From positions 1 to 29,217 of the forward strand of contig CAZVFT010000018.1 of assembly GCA_964626495.1 (NCBI GenBank): 29,217 nt of DNA, in the 5' to 3' direction. Positions 9,229 through 15,427 of the stretch are shown here, piece after piece. How positions within the stretch are numbered: the first letter of the stretch is position 1; each line of letters opens with the position of its first letter. The notes beneath the pieces were generated by a model that was given only the letters and a program-made list of their open reading frames with translations, had not been told where the DNA came from and searched no databases. The stretch comes from JACNLN01 sp964626495. GTDB taxonomy: Bacteria > Fidelibacterota > Marinisomatia > Marinisomatales > CAZVFT01. Both the position numbers and the translations under genes were made by a program.

Positions 9229-9340
9229 AATGATGCGAGCAACATCTTGGGGCTGCTTGATCTTACACCGGATGGGGTTTGCCGAGCTCCCGATCTTGCG
9301 ATCGGGACTGGTGGTCTCTTACACCACCATTTCACCCTTA

Positions 9341-9356
9341 TCCGCCAGCTGACGGA
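9341..9356. repeat. Palindrome inside rnpB, copy 2
   Basis: TCCGCCAGCTGACGGA lies just before the conserved AAGGGTGAAA block on the RNA strand, where helix P12 is expected. It is the same palindrome type as 9211-9228 and the intergenic copy at 20967-20982. Confidence 0.6.
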
Positions 9357-9539
9357 CGGTATCTTTTCTGTTGCACTTTCCGTATCCCGACATACTAGAT
9401 GTCAGGACCCCTCCCGTTAGGAGGCATCTTGCTCTGTGGTGCTCGGACTTTCCTCCCCGATCAGCCAGCTCCAAGGTGATTCCTTTGGGACTGAAAGATC
9501 GGAGTAGCCACCCGACCAACTCTGATTCTCAAAAAACAG

Positions 9540-10271
9540 TTATTCCTCGCTTGACTTGGAGTTAAGTGTATCGGTGTCCCAGTATAAAAATCGACGACAA
9601 GCGGGACAGGTATGAACAATCGTTCCGCTCCTGATTTCCGAAATCATCTGGGAGGTAAGTCTGGCATGACAACCTCCACAAGCTCTATTCACAACATTTA
9701 CTACAGCCATACCGTCTCTTGCTTGGCGAACTCGATTGTATACTGATAGATATCGAGGTTCAATGTTTGGGATGATAGTTTCCCGCTGAGACATAAATTC
9801 TTGTTTTTCCTTATCAGTACTGGCAATTGTTTTTTCTAACATTTTTTTCTGAAGAGCCAACTCTTCCGAAATCTCTTCCAGCTTTAATGTATCAATCTTT
9901 AGTTCTTCTTCAATACGATCTTTTTCCTCGCTCAGTTCCAATTCCCGTATCTCAGCGTCATCAATGGTTAATTTTAAATGGTCAATTTCCGATATAAGTG
10001 CATCATACTCCCGGTTAGTTTTTACAATATAAAGCTGATCCTGAAGTTTTTTCAGTTTAACCTCATTATCAGCAACTATCCCTTCGAGTTTCCGAGTTTC
10101 CAGTTGGATCTCTTGTAAACGCTCCTCTTTAGTTGAGATGGAAATATTTAACCGGTTTTGTTCGTCGGATAAACGTTCAACTTCCGCAGGGAGATTTCCC
10201 TGCAGATTTTCTAGCTCCATTAACTTGGAATCTACATTCTGAAGTTGAGCAAGCTGCGAAATAATGGACAT
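9540..10271 (-). CDS. Coiled-coil protein with C-terminal C4 zinc ribbon (CT398-like)
   Basis: Resembles the widespread family of coiled-coil/zinc-ribbon proteins related to Chlamydia CT398, suspected to bind nucleic acid or transcription/flagellar partners; no enzymatic role is known to me. Of 243 residues, about 1-170 are charged heptad-rich coiled coil. The C-terminal zinc site is CGGC (Cys198, Cys201) plus CPAC (Cys222, Cys225), followed by the family's RFLYW segment. The ATG at 10271 has an AGGAAA Shine-Dalgarno. MITE copy A begins 20 bases upstream of the start and so lies in its promoter or leader region. rnpB begins about 13 bases past its stop, so co-transcription with rnpB is possible. 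Confidence 0.85.
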   Translation of the reverse strand: MSIISQLAQLQNVDSKLMELENLQGNLPAEVERLSDEQNRLNISISTKEERLQEIQLETRKLEGIVADNEVKLKKLQDQLYIVKTNREYDALISEIDHLKLTIDDAEIRELELSEEKDRIEEELKIDTLKLEEISEELALQKKMLEKTIASTDKEKQEFMSQRETIIPNIEPRYLSVYNRVRQARDGMAVVNVVNRACGGCHARLTSQMISEIRSGTIVHTCPACRRFLYWDTDTLNSKSSEE

Positions 10272-10291
10272 ATTGTTTTCCTGTTTATTTA

Positions 10292-10390
10292 GGGGGTGGA
10301 ATAATATTTGTCATCGGATAAAATCCATAATGTGTTATTAAGACAATTAATTATATCTATAATACGTGTGAGTTATTCTATTCCACTCCC
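10292..10390. mobile_element. 99-bp MITE, copy A
   Basis: Non-coding element with terminal inverted repeats GGGGGTGGAATA and TATTCCACTCCC (11 of 12 positions), flanked by a TTA duplication (10289-10291 and 10391-10393). The reverse complement of 16961-17059 is nearly identical (about seven differences over 99 bases, including two compensating single-base indels). It lies between the zinc-ribbon gene start and a minus-strand terminator. No transposase is present; a 3-bp TWA target is typical of PIF/Harbinger-like and some IS5-group elements. Confidence 0.88.
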
Positions 10391-10395
10391 TTAGT

Positions 10396-10421
10396 TAAAA
10401 AAAATGCACCGAAAGGTGCAT
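10396..10421 (-). terminator. Rho-independent terminator, minus strand
   Basis: Perfect 7-bp hairpin ATGCACC-GAAA-GGTGCAT at 10404-10421, with an A-run on the plus strand at 10396-10404 that becomes a U-run on the minus-strand transcript. It would end transcription coming from the tRNA-Val side, before MITE copy A. Confidence 0.85.
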
Positions 10422-10608
10422 ACTCATATTGATTATGTTTAGACCTGCCAGTCGAATGAAGGTTCTAAACATGCCCATGGTTAGTCTTAAAATTCCTTGA
10501 AATATGTGTTAGTTTGAATCACCGCTTTTCATACTTCCTGTGATTAATTTGTTTTTGTCAGTTACGTAGATTCGATCCCAACAATAGCTTGCCCTATTAG
10601 GTATTTTC
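10422..10608 (-). ncRNA. Possible structured trailer or small RNA downstream of tRNA-Val
   Basis: About 190 bases between tRNA-Val and a strong same-strand terminator, with no long ORF. Two stem-loops are visible: GTTTAGA (10437-10443) with TCTAAAC (10464-10470), and AATCAC (10517-10522) with GTGATT (10540-10545). The loop of the second holds AGGAAGT followed by ATG and a seven-codon mini-ORF on the minus strand. I do not recognise an Rfam family; tmRNA, SRP RNA and 6S hallmarks were looked for and not found. It may only be the 3' trailer of the tRNA transcript. Confidence 0.25.
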
Positions 10609-10683
10609 TGGTGGGCGGTACAGGATTTGAACCTGTGACCCCTGCGATGTGAACACAGTGCTCTACCACTGAGCTAACCGCCC
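10609..10683 (-). tRNA. tRNA-Val (anticodon CAC)
   Basis: Full cloverleaf on the minus strand: acceptor GGGCGGT/ACCGCCC, D-arm GCTC/GAGC, anticodon stem CTGTG/CGCAG around loop TTCACAT (anticodon CAC, reading GUG), T-arm ACAGG-TTCAAAT-CCTGT. The 3' CCA is encoded. Confidence 0.95.
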
Positions 10684-11020
10684 TTACAATCTAACGGTGT
10701 GAAGGAGTGCAGCACTCTGACTCCCGACAAGTCGGGAAGCTATGAACCCTTACTGATAACTGTCAAAAATCTTGTTAATATGACTTGTTAGTTCCGCTTA
10801 AATTTACGTGAATTAAATGAGCGAGTCAAGAAAGGTGAGTATCGAAATTTAATGCCTCGATTACAGGTGTTAATGCGAACCAAGGGTATCTCTCATAGGA
10901 GAGTCTATACGAGATAGGTTGAGACTTACTTTTACTGTTTTTTTTACCTAAACGTACTGATTCGCGGAGGATAAACTAAGTGAATAAATTATTTCAAAAT
11001 GGGTTGAAGGTTAATAGCCT
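10684..11020. other. Repeat-bearing gap of about 340 bases, no gene
   Basis: Contains two perfect small palindromes next to tRNA-Val: GAGTGCAGCACTC (10705-10717) and TCCCGACAAGTCGGGA (10722-10737). A weaker hairpin CTCTC/GGAGAG lies near 10890-10905. There is a T-run at about 10938 but no strong stem directly before it. No coding signal. The TCCCGAC palindrome belongs to the same hairpin style as those in rnpB. Confidence 0.5.
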
Positions 11021-11509
11021 TTAGAGGTAATTGATCTGAATACCTTTCCAATGGCATTCACGGTTGGTGCAGCGGTATTGTTTGAATCGTAAAAATAAGA
11101 TTCTTCCAAGAAATTTATGAATGGGCTTGCGGTGCATTCGGTTAAGTTCTGACTGGCAATTTGGACATTCTTTTGTGTTGGGATAATTTTGAACAGTGTG
11201 TCGCCTTATTTTGTTCATAATGGCAAAGAGTGCCAGAAATATCAATAGATATCCTACGACATCGGACGTTTCTGTTCTGGCAAACCAGTCATAAATAGCT
11301 CGAAAAACCACGTAGATAACATGTCCAATCTTGGAAAAAAGGGCTCCCAAGAATTCGAATATATCCCGGCTGATTTTCCTTTTTTCCACGAGAAGGTAAA
11401 TTCCAGCGACGAAAAGAGGGAGAATAGTGAGATCAGAACCGTAACGATTTAGAAATTTTACATAGGGTTTAGGTTCTCTTTTTTTTGAAGTTCTTTTTCT
11501 GTTTGGCAT
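11021..11509 (-). CDS. Small membrane protein with C-terminal zinc ribbon, unknown function
   Basis: I do not recognise this protein. Its 162 residues start with a basic segment (about 1-18), then show two or three hydrophobic stretches: DLTILPLFVAGIYLLV (about 26-42), a probable amphipathic/hydrophobic segment (about 52-70) and VVGYLLIFLALFAIM (about 82-98). The C-terminus is a cytosolic-looking zinc ribbon with CPNC and, about 30 residues later, CTNREC-HWKG. This resembles small membrane-anchored zinc-ribbon proteins in Bacteroidota. ATG 11509 lacks a clear Shine-Dalgarno. It stands alone, with more than 300 bases of non-coding sequence on each side. Confidence 0.7.
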   Translation of the reverse strand: MPNRKRTSKKREPKPYVKFLNRYGSDLTILPLFVAGIYLLVEKRKISRDIFEFLGALFSKIGHVIYVVFRAIYDWFARTETSDVVGYLLIFLALFAIMNKIRRHTVQNYPNTKECPNCQSELNRMHRKPIHKFLGRILFLRFKQYRCTNRECHWKGIQINYL

Positions 11510-11845
11510 ACTTAAATATAAGAAAAAAAATCGGGATGTAATAAAATTTTAAATGTTTTCAGGCTTCCGCTCGGAATGTAAACTTTAGCATTTTAGCCTA
11601 TATAATTCGCCAGGACTATGCCAAGGCTGAAGGATCACGAAGATAAAAGGAAAGGATCAACCTATCTGCCTTCCTTCGTCAGGAGGTGGGAAAGCTAATC
11701 AGCCTGCCGCATCACGATTGTCAGGAGGGCTGGTATAAAAAAGATGGTTTTTGTAATCTCGAAGGAGGTTCTCAGAAATGATAAGTTCTGATAAATTAGA
11801 GTTACAAGACCTCCCCTATCCGTCGGTTGCCGGACAGGGCTGTTT

Positions 11846-11890
11846 CCCCTCCTTAGCAAGTCCCAAGATCCCGCCTTGGCGGGGGAGGGG
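11846..11890. repeat. Interspersed hairpin repeat (AAGTCC-AAGATCCCG family), copy 1
   Basis: Outer stem CCCCTCC (11846-11852) with GGAGGGG (11884-11890), inner stem CCGCC-TT-GGCGG (11871-11882). The loop side reads AAGTCCCAAGATCCCG, matched by AAGTCCTAAGATCCCG at 29021-29036 inside a similarly arranged hairpin. Confidence 0.6.
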
Positions 11891-12005
11891 ATTGCTCCGC
11901 AGGAGTTCCTCCGGAAAAGGGGTGGTCTGAACTTTTCAAACCTCTTAGTACAGGTGGGAACGTTGCGAATTTATCCTCAATCCAATTGTTCTTAACTCAA
12001 CGCTT

Positions 12006-12033
12006 CTGCCTGCGCGTTACCGCACGCAGACAG
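12006..12033. repeat. G/C-rich palindromic unit
   Basis: An imperfect palindrome with arms CTGCCTGCG and CGCAGACAG around a GTTACC-type loop. It is another member of the small-hairpin population seen in intergenic DNA here; no second copy of this exact sequence is in the window. Confidence 0.5.
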
Positions 12034-12164
12034 GTCGTTTTTACGTTTACCCTATGGAATCTGTTTTTTTATTACATTGGGATCAAGTCCGATTTATCAA
12101 TTTCCCACCCAAGACTGAATGGTTACAAAAAAGCTTGAAAAACCTTTTTACATAAAACCATATA

Positions 12165-12203
12165 GTGTTCATTCATGAAAATTCGTGTTATTCGTGGACT
12201 GAT
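12165..12203. repeat. TTCGTG-type repeat end
   Basis: Contains ATTCGTGTTATTCGTGG followed by ACTGATGAAT, paralleling the right end of the element at 6121-6263 (CTTCGTGATATTCGTGG then CTGATGAAT). Reverse-complemented it gives the CCACGAA-CACGAA pattern. It appears to be a solitary or decayed copy. Confidence 0.5.
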
Positions 12204-12337
12204 GAATACAGATTAGAAAATTTCAGAAAAGAATCAGAAATAATAGGCTTTTTAATATTAAATTTCGGTGATAATTTTCGCATCAAATTTTAAACGATCA
12301 TAATTATAGAATCACATCAGATTAACAGGAGGATAAA

Positions 12338-13465
12338 ATGTCAACGAAGAAGCAAGATTTAGCTGGACCTGGTATTGGGGATTATAATGAGCTAGAAAAG
12401 ATACTCCCTCAAAATTACTCGTCCATCTTAAACCTGAAGGATACACAAAAAGCCATCTTTGCGATCAAAAATTACATTGAGAAAAATCTCTGCAAAGAGC
12501 TGAACTTGATGATGGTAGCAGTCCCACTCATTATGGATAAGGAAAGTGGAATGAATGACCTTCTTGACAGGGATGGCTCGCGAACTCCGATAGAATTTCC
12601 CTGTGGACTTGGATTGGATAAACCAATTGTTGCTCAGGTTGTTCAGGCAGCGACCAAGTGGAAGCGATGGGCTCTGAAACAGTTTGACTACCAGGTTGGT
12701 GAAGGGATCAACACCGATATGAAAGCAATCAGGAAGGATTATTTTTTAGATCACGATCACAGTTCCTATGTGGATCAGTGGGACTGGGAACGGGTGATGA
12801 CCGAGGAGGAGCGGAATCTCGATTTTCTCACAGATATCGTGAAGAAAATCTGGGAAGTACTAAAAGGTGCAGAGACACTCGTTCAGGAGATGTTTCCTCA
12901 ATTGAAGACGGACAGATATTCCAGTCTTCCTGACGAGCTGACCTTTATTCATGCAGAGGACATTTTGGATAAATATCCCGATCTTCCGAGAAAGCAACGT
13001 GAGACAAAAATTTTACAGGAATATCCCGCTGTTTTTATCTATGGTGTGGGTTATCCTCTCAAAGATGGCTATCCCCACGAACTCCGGGCTGCTGATTACG
13101 ACGATTGGGTAACAGAAACAGTTTCTGCGGACGGAAGACCTATGCACGGTTTGAATGGTGATATCCTTGTGTGGAATCCAGTAACGAAACGACGCCACGA
13201 ATTGACATCTATGGGTATTCGGGTGAACAAAGAAACCCTGAAGAAGCAGCTGGAAATGTCAGATCAACTGGACTTCCTTGAACTCCCGTATCACAAAGCA
13301 ATCCTGAATGATGAAATTCCTTTGAGTATTGGCGGTGGAATCGGTCAATCCAGAACGTATATGCTCTTGTTGAAAAAAGCACATCTTGGCGAAGTCAGCG
13401 TCACAGTTTGGCCGCAGATTCTTAATGACATATGCGCTGAGAAAAACATCCACGTTTTGAAATAA
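12338..13465 (+). CDS. asnA: Aspartate-ammonia ligase (asparagine synthetase A)
   Basis: Makes asparagine from aspartate, ammonia and ATP through an aspartyl-AMP intermediate; it has the class II aminoacyl-tRNA synthetase fold. The 375 residues are somewhat longer than E. coli AsnA (330). Recognisable family motifs include YVDQWDWERVM, ELRAADYDDW, MHGLNGDILVWNP, HELTSMGIRV and the motif-3-like LSIGGGIGQSRTYMLL, ending in GEVSVTVWP. The ATG at 12338 has an AACAGGAGGATAAA leader, a strong Shine-Dalgarno. It appears monocistronic: a repeat-rich gap lies upstream and a long inverted repeat follows the stop. Confidence 0.96.
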   Translation: MSTKKQDLAGPGIGDYNELEKILPQNYSSILNLKDTQKAIFAIKNYIEKNLCKELNLMMVAVPLIMDKESGMNDLLDRDGSRTPIEFPCGLGLDKPIVAQVVQAATKWKRWALKQFDYQVGEGINTDMKAIRKDYFLDHDHSSYVDQWDWERVMTEEERNLDFLTDIVKKIWEVLKGAETLVQEMFPQLKTDRYSSLPDELTFIHAEDILDKYPDLPRKQRETKILQEYPAVFIYGVGYPLKDGYPHELRAADYDDWVTETVSADGRPMHGLNGDILVWNPVTKRRHELTSMGIRVNKETLKKQLEMSDQLDFLELPYHKAILNDEIPLSIGGGIGQSRTYMLLLKKAHLGEVSVTVWPQILNDICAEKNIHVLK

Positions 13466-13489
13466 CTCTGTAATCCCCCCTATAATTAA

Positions 13490-13542
13490 AACTTTGCGGA
13501 AGTTTCCATCATGAGCCGGACGAGTTGAACTTCCGCAAAGTT
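13490..13542. repeat. 15-bp perfect inverted repeat after asnA
   Basis: Arms AACTTTGCGGAAGTT (13490-13504) and AACTTCCGCAAAGTT (13528-13542) are perfect reverse complements around a 23-base loop. There is no T-run after the right arm, so it is not a standard intrinsic terminator. It could be a transcript-stabilising 3' hairpin or a repeat unit; no second copy exists in this window. Confidence 0.7.
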
Positions 13543-13660
13543 AGATATTGAAAAAAGATTCATGGGAAATCTTCGGTTTTATTTTTCTTATAGTATAAAC
13601 TGGCTGAAGCAGAGCATTCGTAAGAAAGGGCGGGGATATTCAAAAAATCGTGAGGAGATT

Positions 13661-14170
13661 ATGAAGAAAGATTCAATGTCGTGGATTTTTTCACGCCGCA
13701 GTATCAGGAAATTTTACTCAAATCCGGTTGAAGATGAAAAAATAGACCTTATATTAAAAGCTGCTATGGCAGCTCCGTCTGCCAGTAACAGAAAACCGTG
13801 GCATTTTATCGTGGTGACAGACCGGGAGATACTCAATGAGATTGCCCGACGCCATCCCTATGCCCGAATGTGTTATGAAGCTACTCTTGCTATTGTGGTG
13901 TGTGCTGATCCAGCTATTTCTGAAAAATATTGGGTTCAGGATTGTTCTGCCTCAACGGAAAATATTCTCCTGGCGGGAACCGCATTGGGATTGGGAACCG
14001 TCTGGCTGGGTGTTCATCCACGACCGGAACGGAAAGAAAAGTTGAATGGTCTCTTTTGTATTCCTGAAAATATTGAGATCTTGTCAGTTGTTGCGTTGGG
14101 TTATCCTGCAGAAACAAAACCTCCCAGGACTCAATTTAATTCAGCAAGAGTACACAGGGAACAGTGGTAA
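13661..14170 (+). CDS. Nitroreductase family protein (FMN-dependent)
   Basis: NAD(P)H- and FMN-dependent oxidoreductase of the nitroreductase superfamily; the physiological substrate is not predictable. The 169 residues show the N-terminal FMN-contacting RRSIRKF segment, AAMAAPSASNRKPWHFIVV (about 35-53), the SASTENILLAGTALGLGTVWLG helix-strand and a C-terminal ALGYPAE. I start at ATG 13661, which has a GAGGAG Shine-Dalgarno immediately upstream. The frame is open back to 13562, but those 33 codons are basic and unlike the family's N-terminus. A 15-bp inverted repeat lies upstream and a tRNA follows on the opposite strand. Confidence 0.88.
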   Translation: MKKDSMSWIFSRRSIRKFYSNPVEDEKIDLILKAAMAAPSASNRKPWHFIVVTDREILNEIARRHPYARMCYEATLAIVVCADPAISEKYWVQDCSASTENILLAGTALGLGTVWLGVHPRPERKEKLNGLFCIPENIEILSVVALGYPAETKPPRTQFNSARVHREQW

Positions 14171-14234
14171 TTCAATAAAATAGTCGGATCTCCTGTGACC
14201 TTCATGACTTGTGGAGGAGGAGGGAAATAACAAG

Positions 14235-14307
14235 TGGGCCCTCCAGGATTCGAACCTGGAACCTACGCATTATGAGTGCGGTGCTCTAACCGTTGAGCTA
14301 AGGGCCC
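14235..14307 (-). tRNA. tRNA with CAU anticodon, probably tRNA-Ile2
   Basis: Minus-strand cloverleaf: acceptor GGGCCCT/AGGGCCC, D-arm GCTC/GAGC, anticodon loop CTCATAA (CAU), T-arm CCAGG-TTCGAAT-CCTGG. The first anticodon-stem pair is mismatched. The body, starting GGGCCCTTAGCTCAACGG, resembles E. coli tRNA-Ile2, whose CAU is modified by TilS to read AUA, more than elongator Met; I cannot exclude Met. CCA is not encoded. Confidence 0.88.
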
Positions 14308-14679
14308 CCTGTAATAAGTAAAATTTAATAAACTTTATCTAACTTTAAACATGTAAAAATGAGAGTTTATCTTTACAGTTTTTAATGAAATTTAATAGTT
14401 GATTGTTTTTTCCTGTCAGTATATGGTTTATCTTTCTCCTTTGCATTTTTGTTCATAGAGTAAATAAGAAAAAGTTTTTTTTGACAATATCTGCTGTAAC
14501 ATCCAAAATTTTTAACCCGTCAAACTTCTATTATGAAAAATTACAACGAGGGATTATTTAATTTCATTATATTTTATGTATACCAGAATCAAAAATAGAA
14601 AGTACTTATTGAGGACACGACATGATTATTATAATGATTCTTCTATTCGTTAATAAAATAATCAATTTTGGAGGTTACA
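14308..14679. other. Leader region of the plus-strand accessory cluster
   Basis: An AT-rich gap of 372 bases between the divergent tRNA and the GNAT-like gene. A TTGACA hexamer at 14481-14486 is the best -35 candidate, but the -10 at 17-base spacing (near 14504) is poor, so I do not call a promoter. The 3' part holds a possible short upstream ORF (14622-14690). No riboswitch class was recognised. Confidence 0.4.
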
Positions 14680-14690
14680 ATGACTGTTGA
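14622..14690 (+). CDS. Possible 22-residue leader peptide overlapping the GNAT-like start
   Basis: An ATG with GAGGA about 6 bases upstream opens a 22-codon frame rich in Ile and Leu (starting MIIIMILLFVNK). It runs through the Shine-Dalgarno of the next gene and ends in TGA 11 bases inside it. It could be a leader peptide coupling translation to the cluster, or a tiny membrane peptide. It may equally be chance in AT-rich DNA; there is no homology basis. Confidence 0.25.
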   Translation: MIIIMILLFVNKIINFGGYNDC

Positions 14691-15426
14691 TTTAGAGAAA
14701 ATCCTTCGACCGATTGATCATCCAATGTCACCTTTTCCACCGAAGTATATGACTATTGCCAGCGGAGATGATATGGTCATACGGCAGGTAAGTCGAGATG
14801 ATATTCCAGATATTCTACCGTATATCGAACCCCTGATTCATGTTGAACGTGATTTTTATAATATCGTTGCTGCAAGGGTCTATAGTGAACTTCTTGCATA
14901 CTATATGCACAGGGTTCAGGATGAATATGTTTTAGTAGCTCAGATTGATGGTGAGTTGGCAGCTGTGGTCAATGGGAGGATGGTTAACAAAGAAGTTGGT
15001 ATATCCTTGCATACTATAGCTCTCCGACGAGGTCTCAGAATTGGAGCTCATGCATTCGCTGCAAAAATGGAATATCACATTGACGTTTTGAAACAAAAAG
15101 AGGTTCTCATTGTTGCTGAATCTCCTATTGGTTTCAGGAGGTGGATGATTGAATATAACCTCGAGAAGAGATTTGAAATACCACACGAACTTGGGGGCGT
15201 TCCCTCTTGGGCACTGACAAAAGAATTGTTTGATAACGCGAGGAACAGTTTAGTTGTTGGCAGGCGTCCTGTACCTGAAAATCTTCTTGAAAAGGCGAAA
15301 GCAGGGATTTTACCTCCAAGTGATCCCCCAGTTCCGCCAGATGATTTACTTGCTGCTACCCGTTCTATGTATGATACAACCGGAACCTCACTGATTGATG
15401 TACGAAATAAATTGGGAGGAAGATAG
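14680..15426 (+). CDS. GNAT-fold acetyltransferase-like protein, first gene of accessory cluster
   Basis: Probably a GNAT-superfamily N-acyltransferase, but the acceptor is unknown. Of 248 residues, about 28-185 carry a GNAT-like layout: MVIRQVSRDDIPDILPYIEP opening, YVLVAQIDGELAAVVNGR as the beta 2-3 hairpin, and LRRGLRIGAHAFAAKM as the acetyl-CoA-binding loop and helix (RGLRIGA). The C-terminal 60 residues are a Pro-rich tail plus a short helix (LLAATRSMYD). ATG 14680 has a GGAGG Shine-Dalgarno and is preferred over an upstream in-frame TTG. The thiolase-like gene starts 1 base after its stop, with its Shine-Dalgarno inside the last codons. This strongly suggests an operon and a shared function with the thiolase/DUF35 pair. 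Confidence 0.65.
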   Translation: MTVDLEKILRPIDHPMSPFPPKYMTIASGDDMVIRQVSRDDIPDILPYIEPLIHVERDFYNIVAARVYSELLAYYMHRVQDEYVLVAQIDGELAAVVNGRMVNKEVGISLHTIALRRGLRIGAHAFAAKMEYHIDVLKQKEVLIVAESPIGFRRWMIEYNLEKRFEIPHELGGVPSWALTKELFDNARNSLVVGRRPVPENLLEKAKAGILPPSDPPVPPDDLLAATRSMYDTTGTSLIDVRNKLGGR

Positions 15427-15427
15427 A

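Larger units (their letters stand above)
9100..9527 (-). ncRNA. rnpB: RNase P RNA, bacterial type A
   Basis: Catalytic RNA that removes tRNA 5' leaders. On the minus strand it opens with a P1 strand that pairs perfectly with the 3' end: CAGAGTTGGTC on the plus strand at 9104-9114 against GACCAACTCTG at 9514-9524. Next comes the CR-I block GAGGAAAGTCCGAGCACCAC, then GTGCAACAGAAA, then the CR-II/III block TAAGGGTGAAATGGTGG with GTAAGAG, and finally ACTCGGCTTATAGACC near the 3' end. It sits between the zinc-ribbon gene and recJ on the same strand. Peripheral hairpins carry palindromes that also occur in intergenic repeats (see findings). Ends are set by the P1 pairing and are approximate by a few bases. 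Confidence 0.96.
11510..12337. other. 828-base repeat-rich intergenic region
   Basis: No convincing ORF. It holds a patchwork of small hairpins and degenerate repeats: a GCCA-AAGG-CACGAAG-type tract (about 11608-11645), GGAGGT...ACCTCC flanking a TCAGAA/TTCTGA hairpin (about 11764-11816), a G/C hairpin (11846-11890), a palindrome (12006-12033) and a TTCGTG repeat (about 12165-12200). The right edge includes the asnA leader with an AGGAGG Shine-Dalgarno. It looks like a landing site for decayed repeats. Confidence 0.6.

Noticed and set aside
9319..9519. Open frames across the RNase P RNA
   Set aside because: They read through conserved RNA helices and have no ribosome site or protein-like composition; the RNA explains the sequence.
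10422..11020. Possible tmRNA (ssrA) around tRNA-Val
   Set aside because: No alanine-tRNA-like acceptor ends, no tag ORF ending in Ala-Ala and no GGATTCGAC start block; the cloverleaf present is an ordinary tRNA-Val.
13562..13660. N-terminal extension of the nitroreductase
   Set aside because: A GAGGAG ribosome site precedes ATG 13661, and the extra residues are basic and foreign to the family.
14235..14307. Calling the CAU tRNA initiator Met
   Set aside because: The acceptor begins with a paired G at position 1 and the anticodon stem lacks the three G-C pairs of initiator tRNA.
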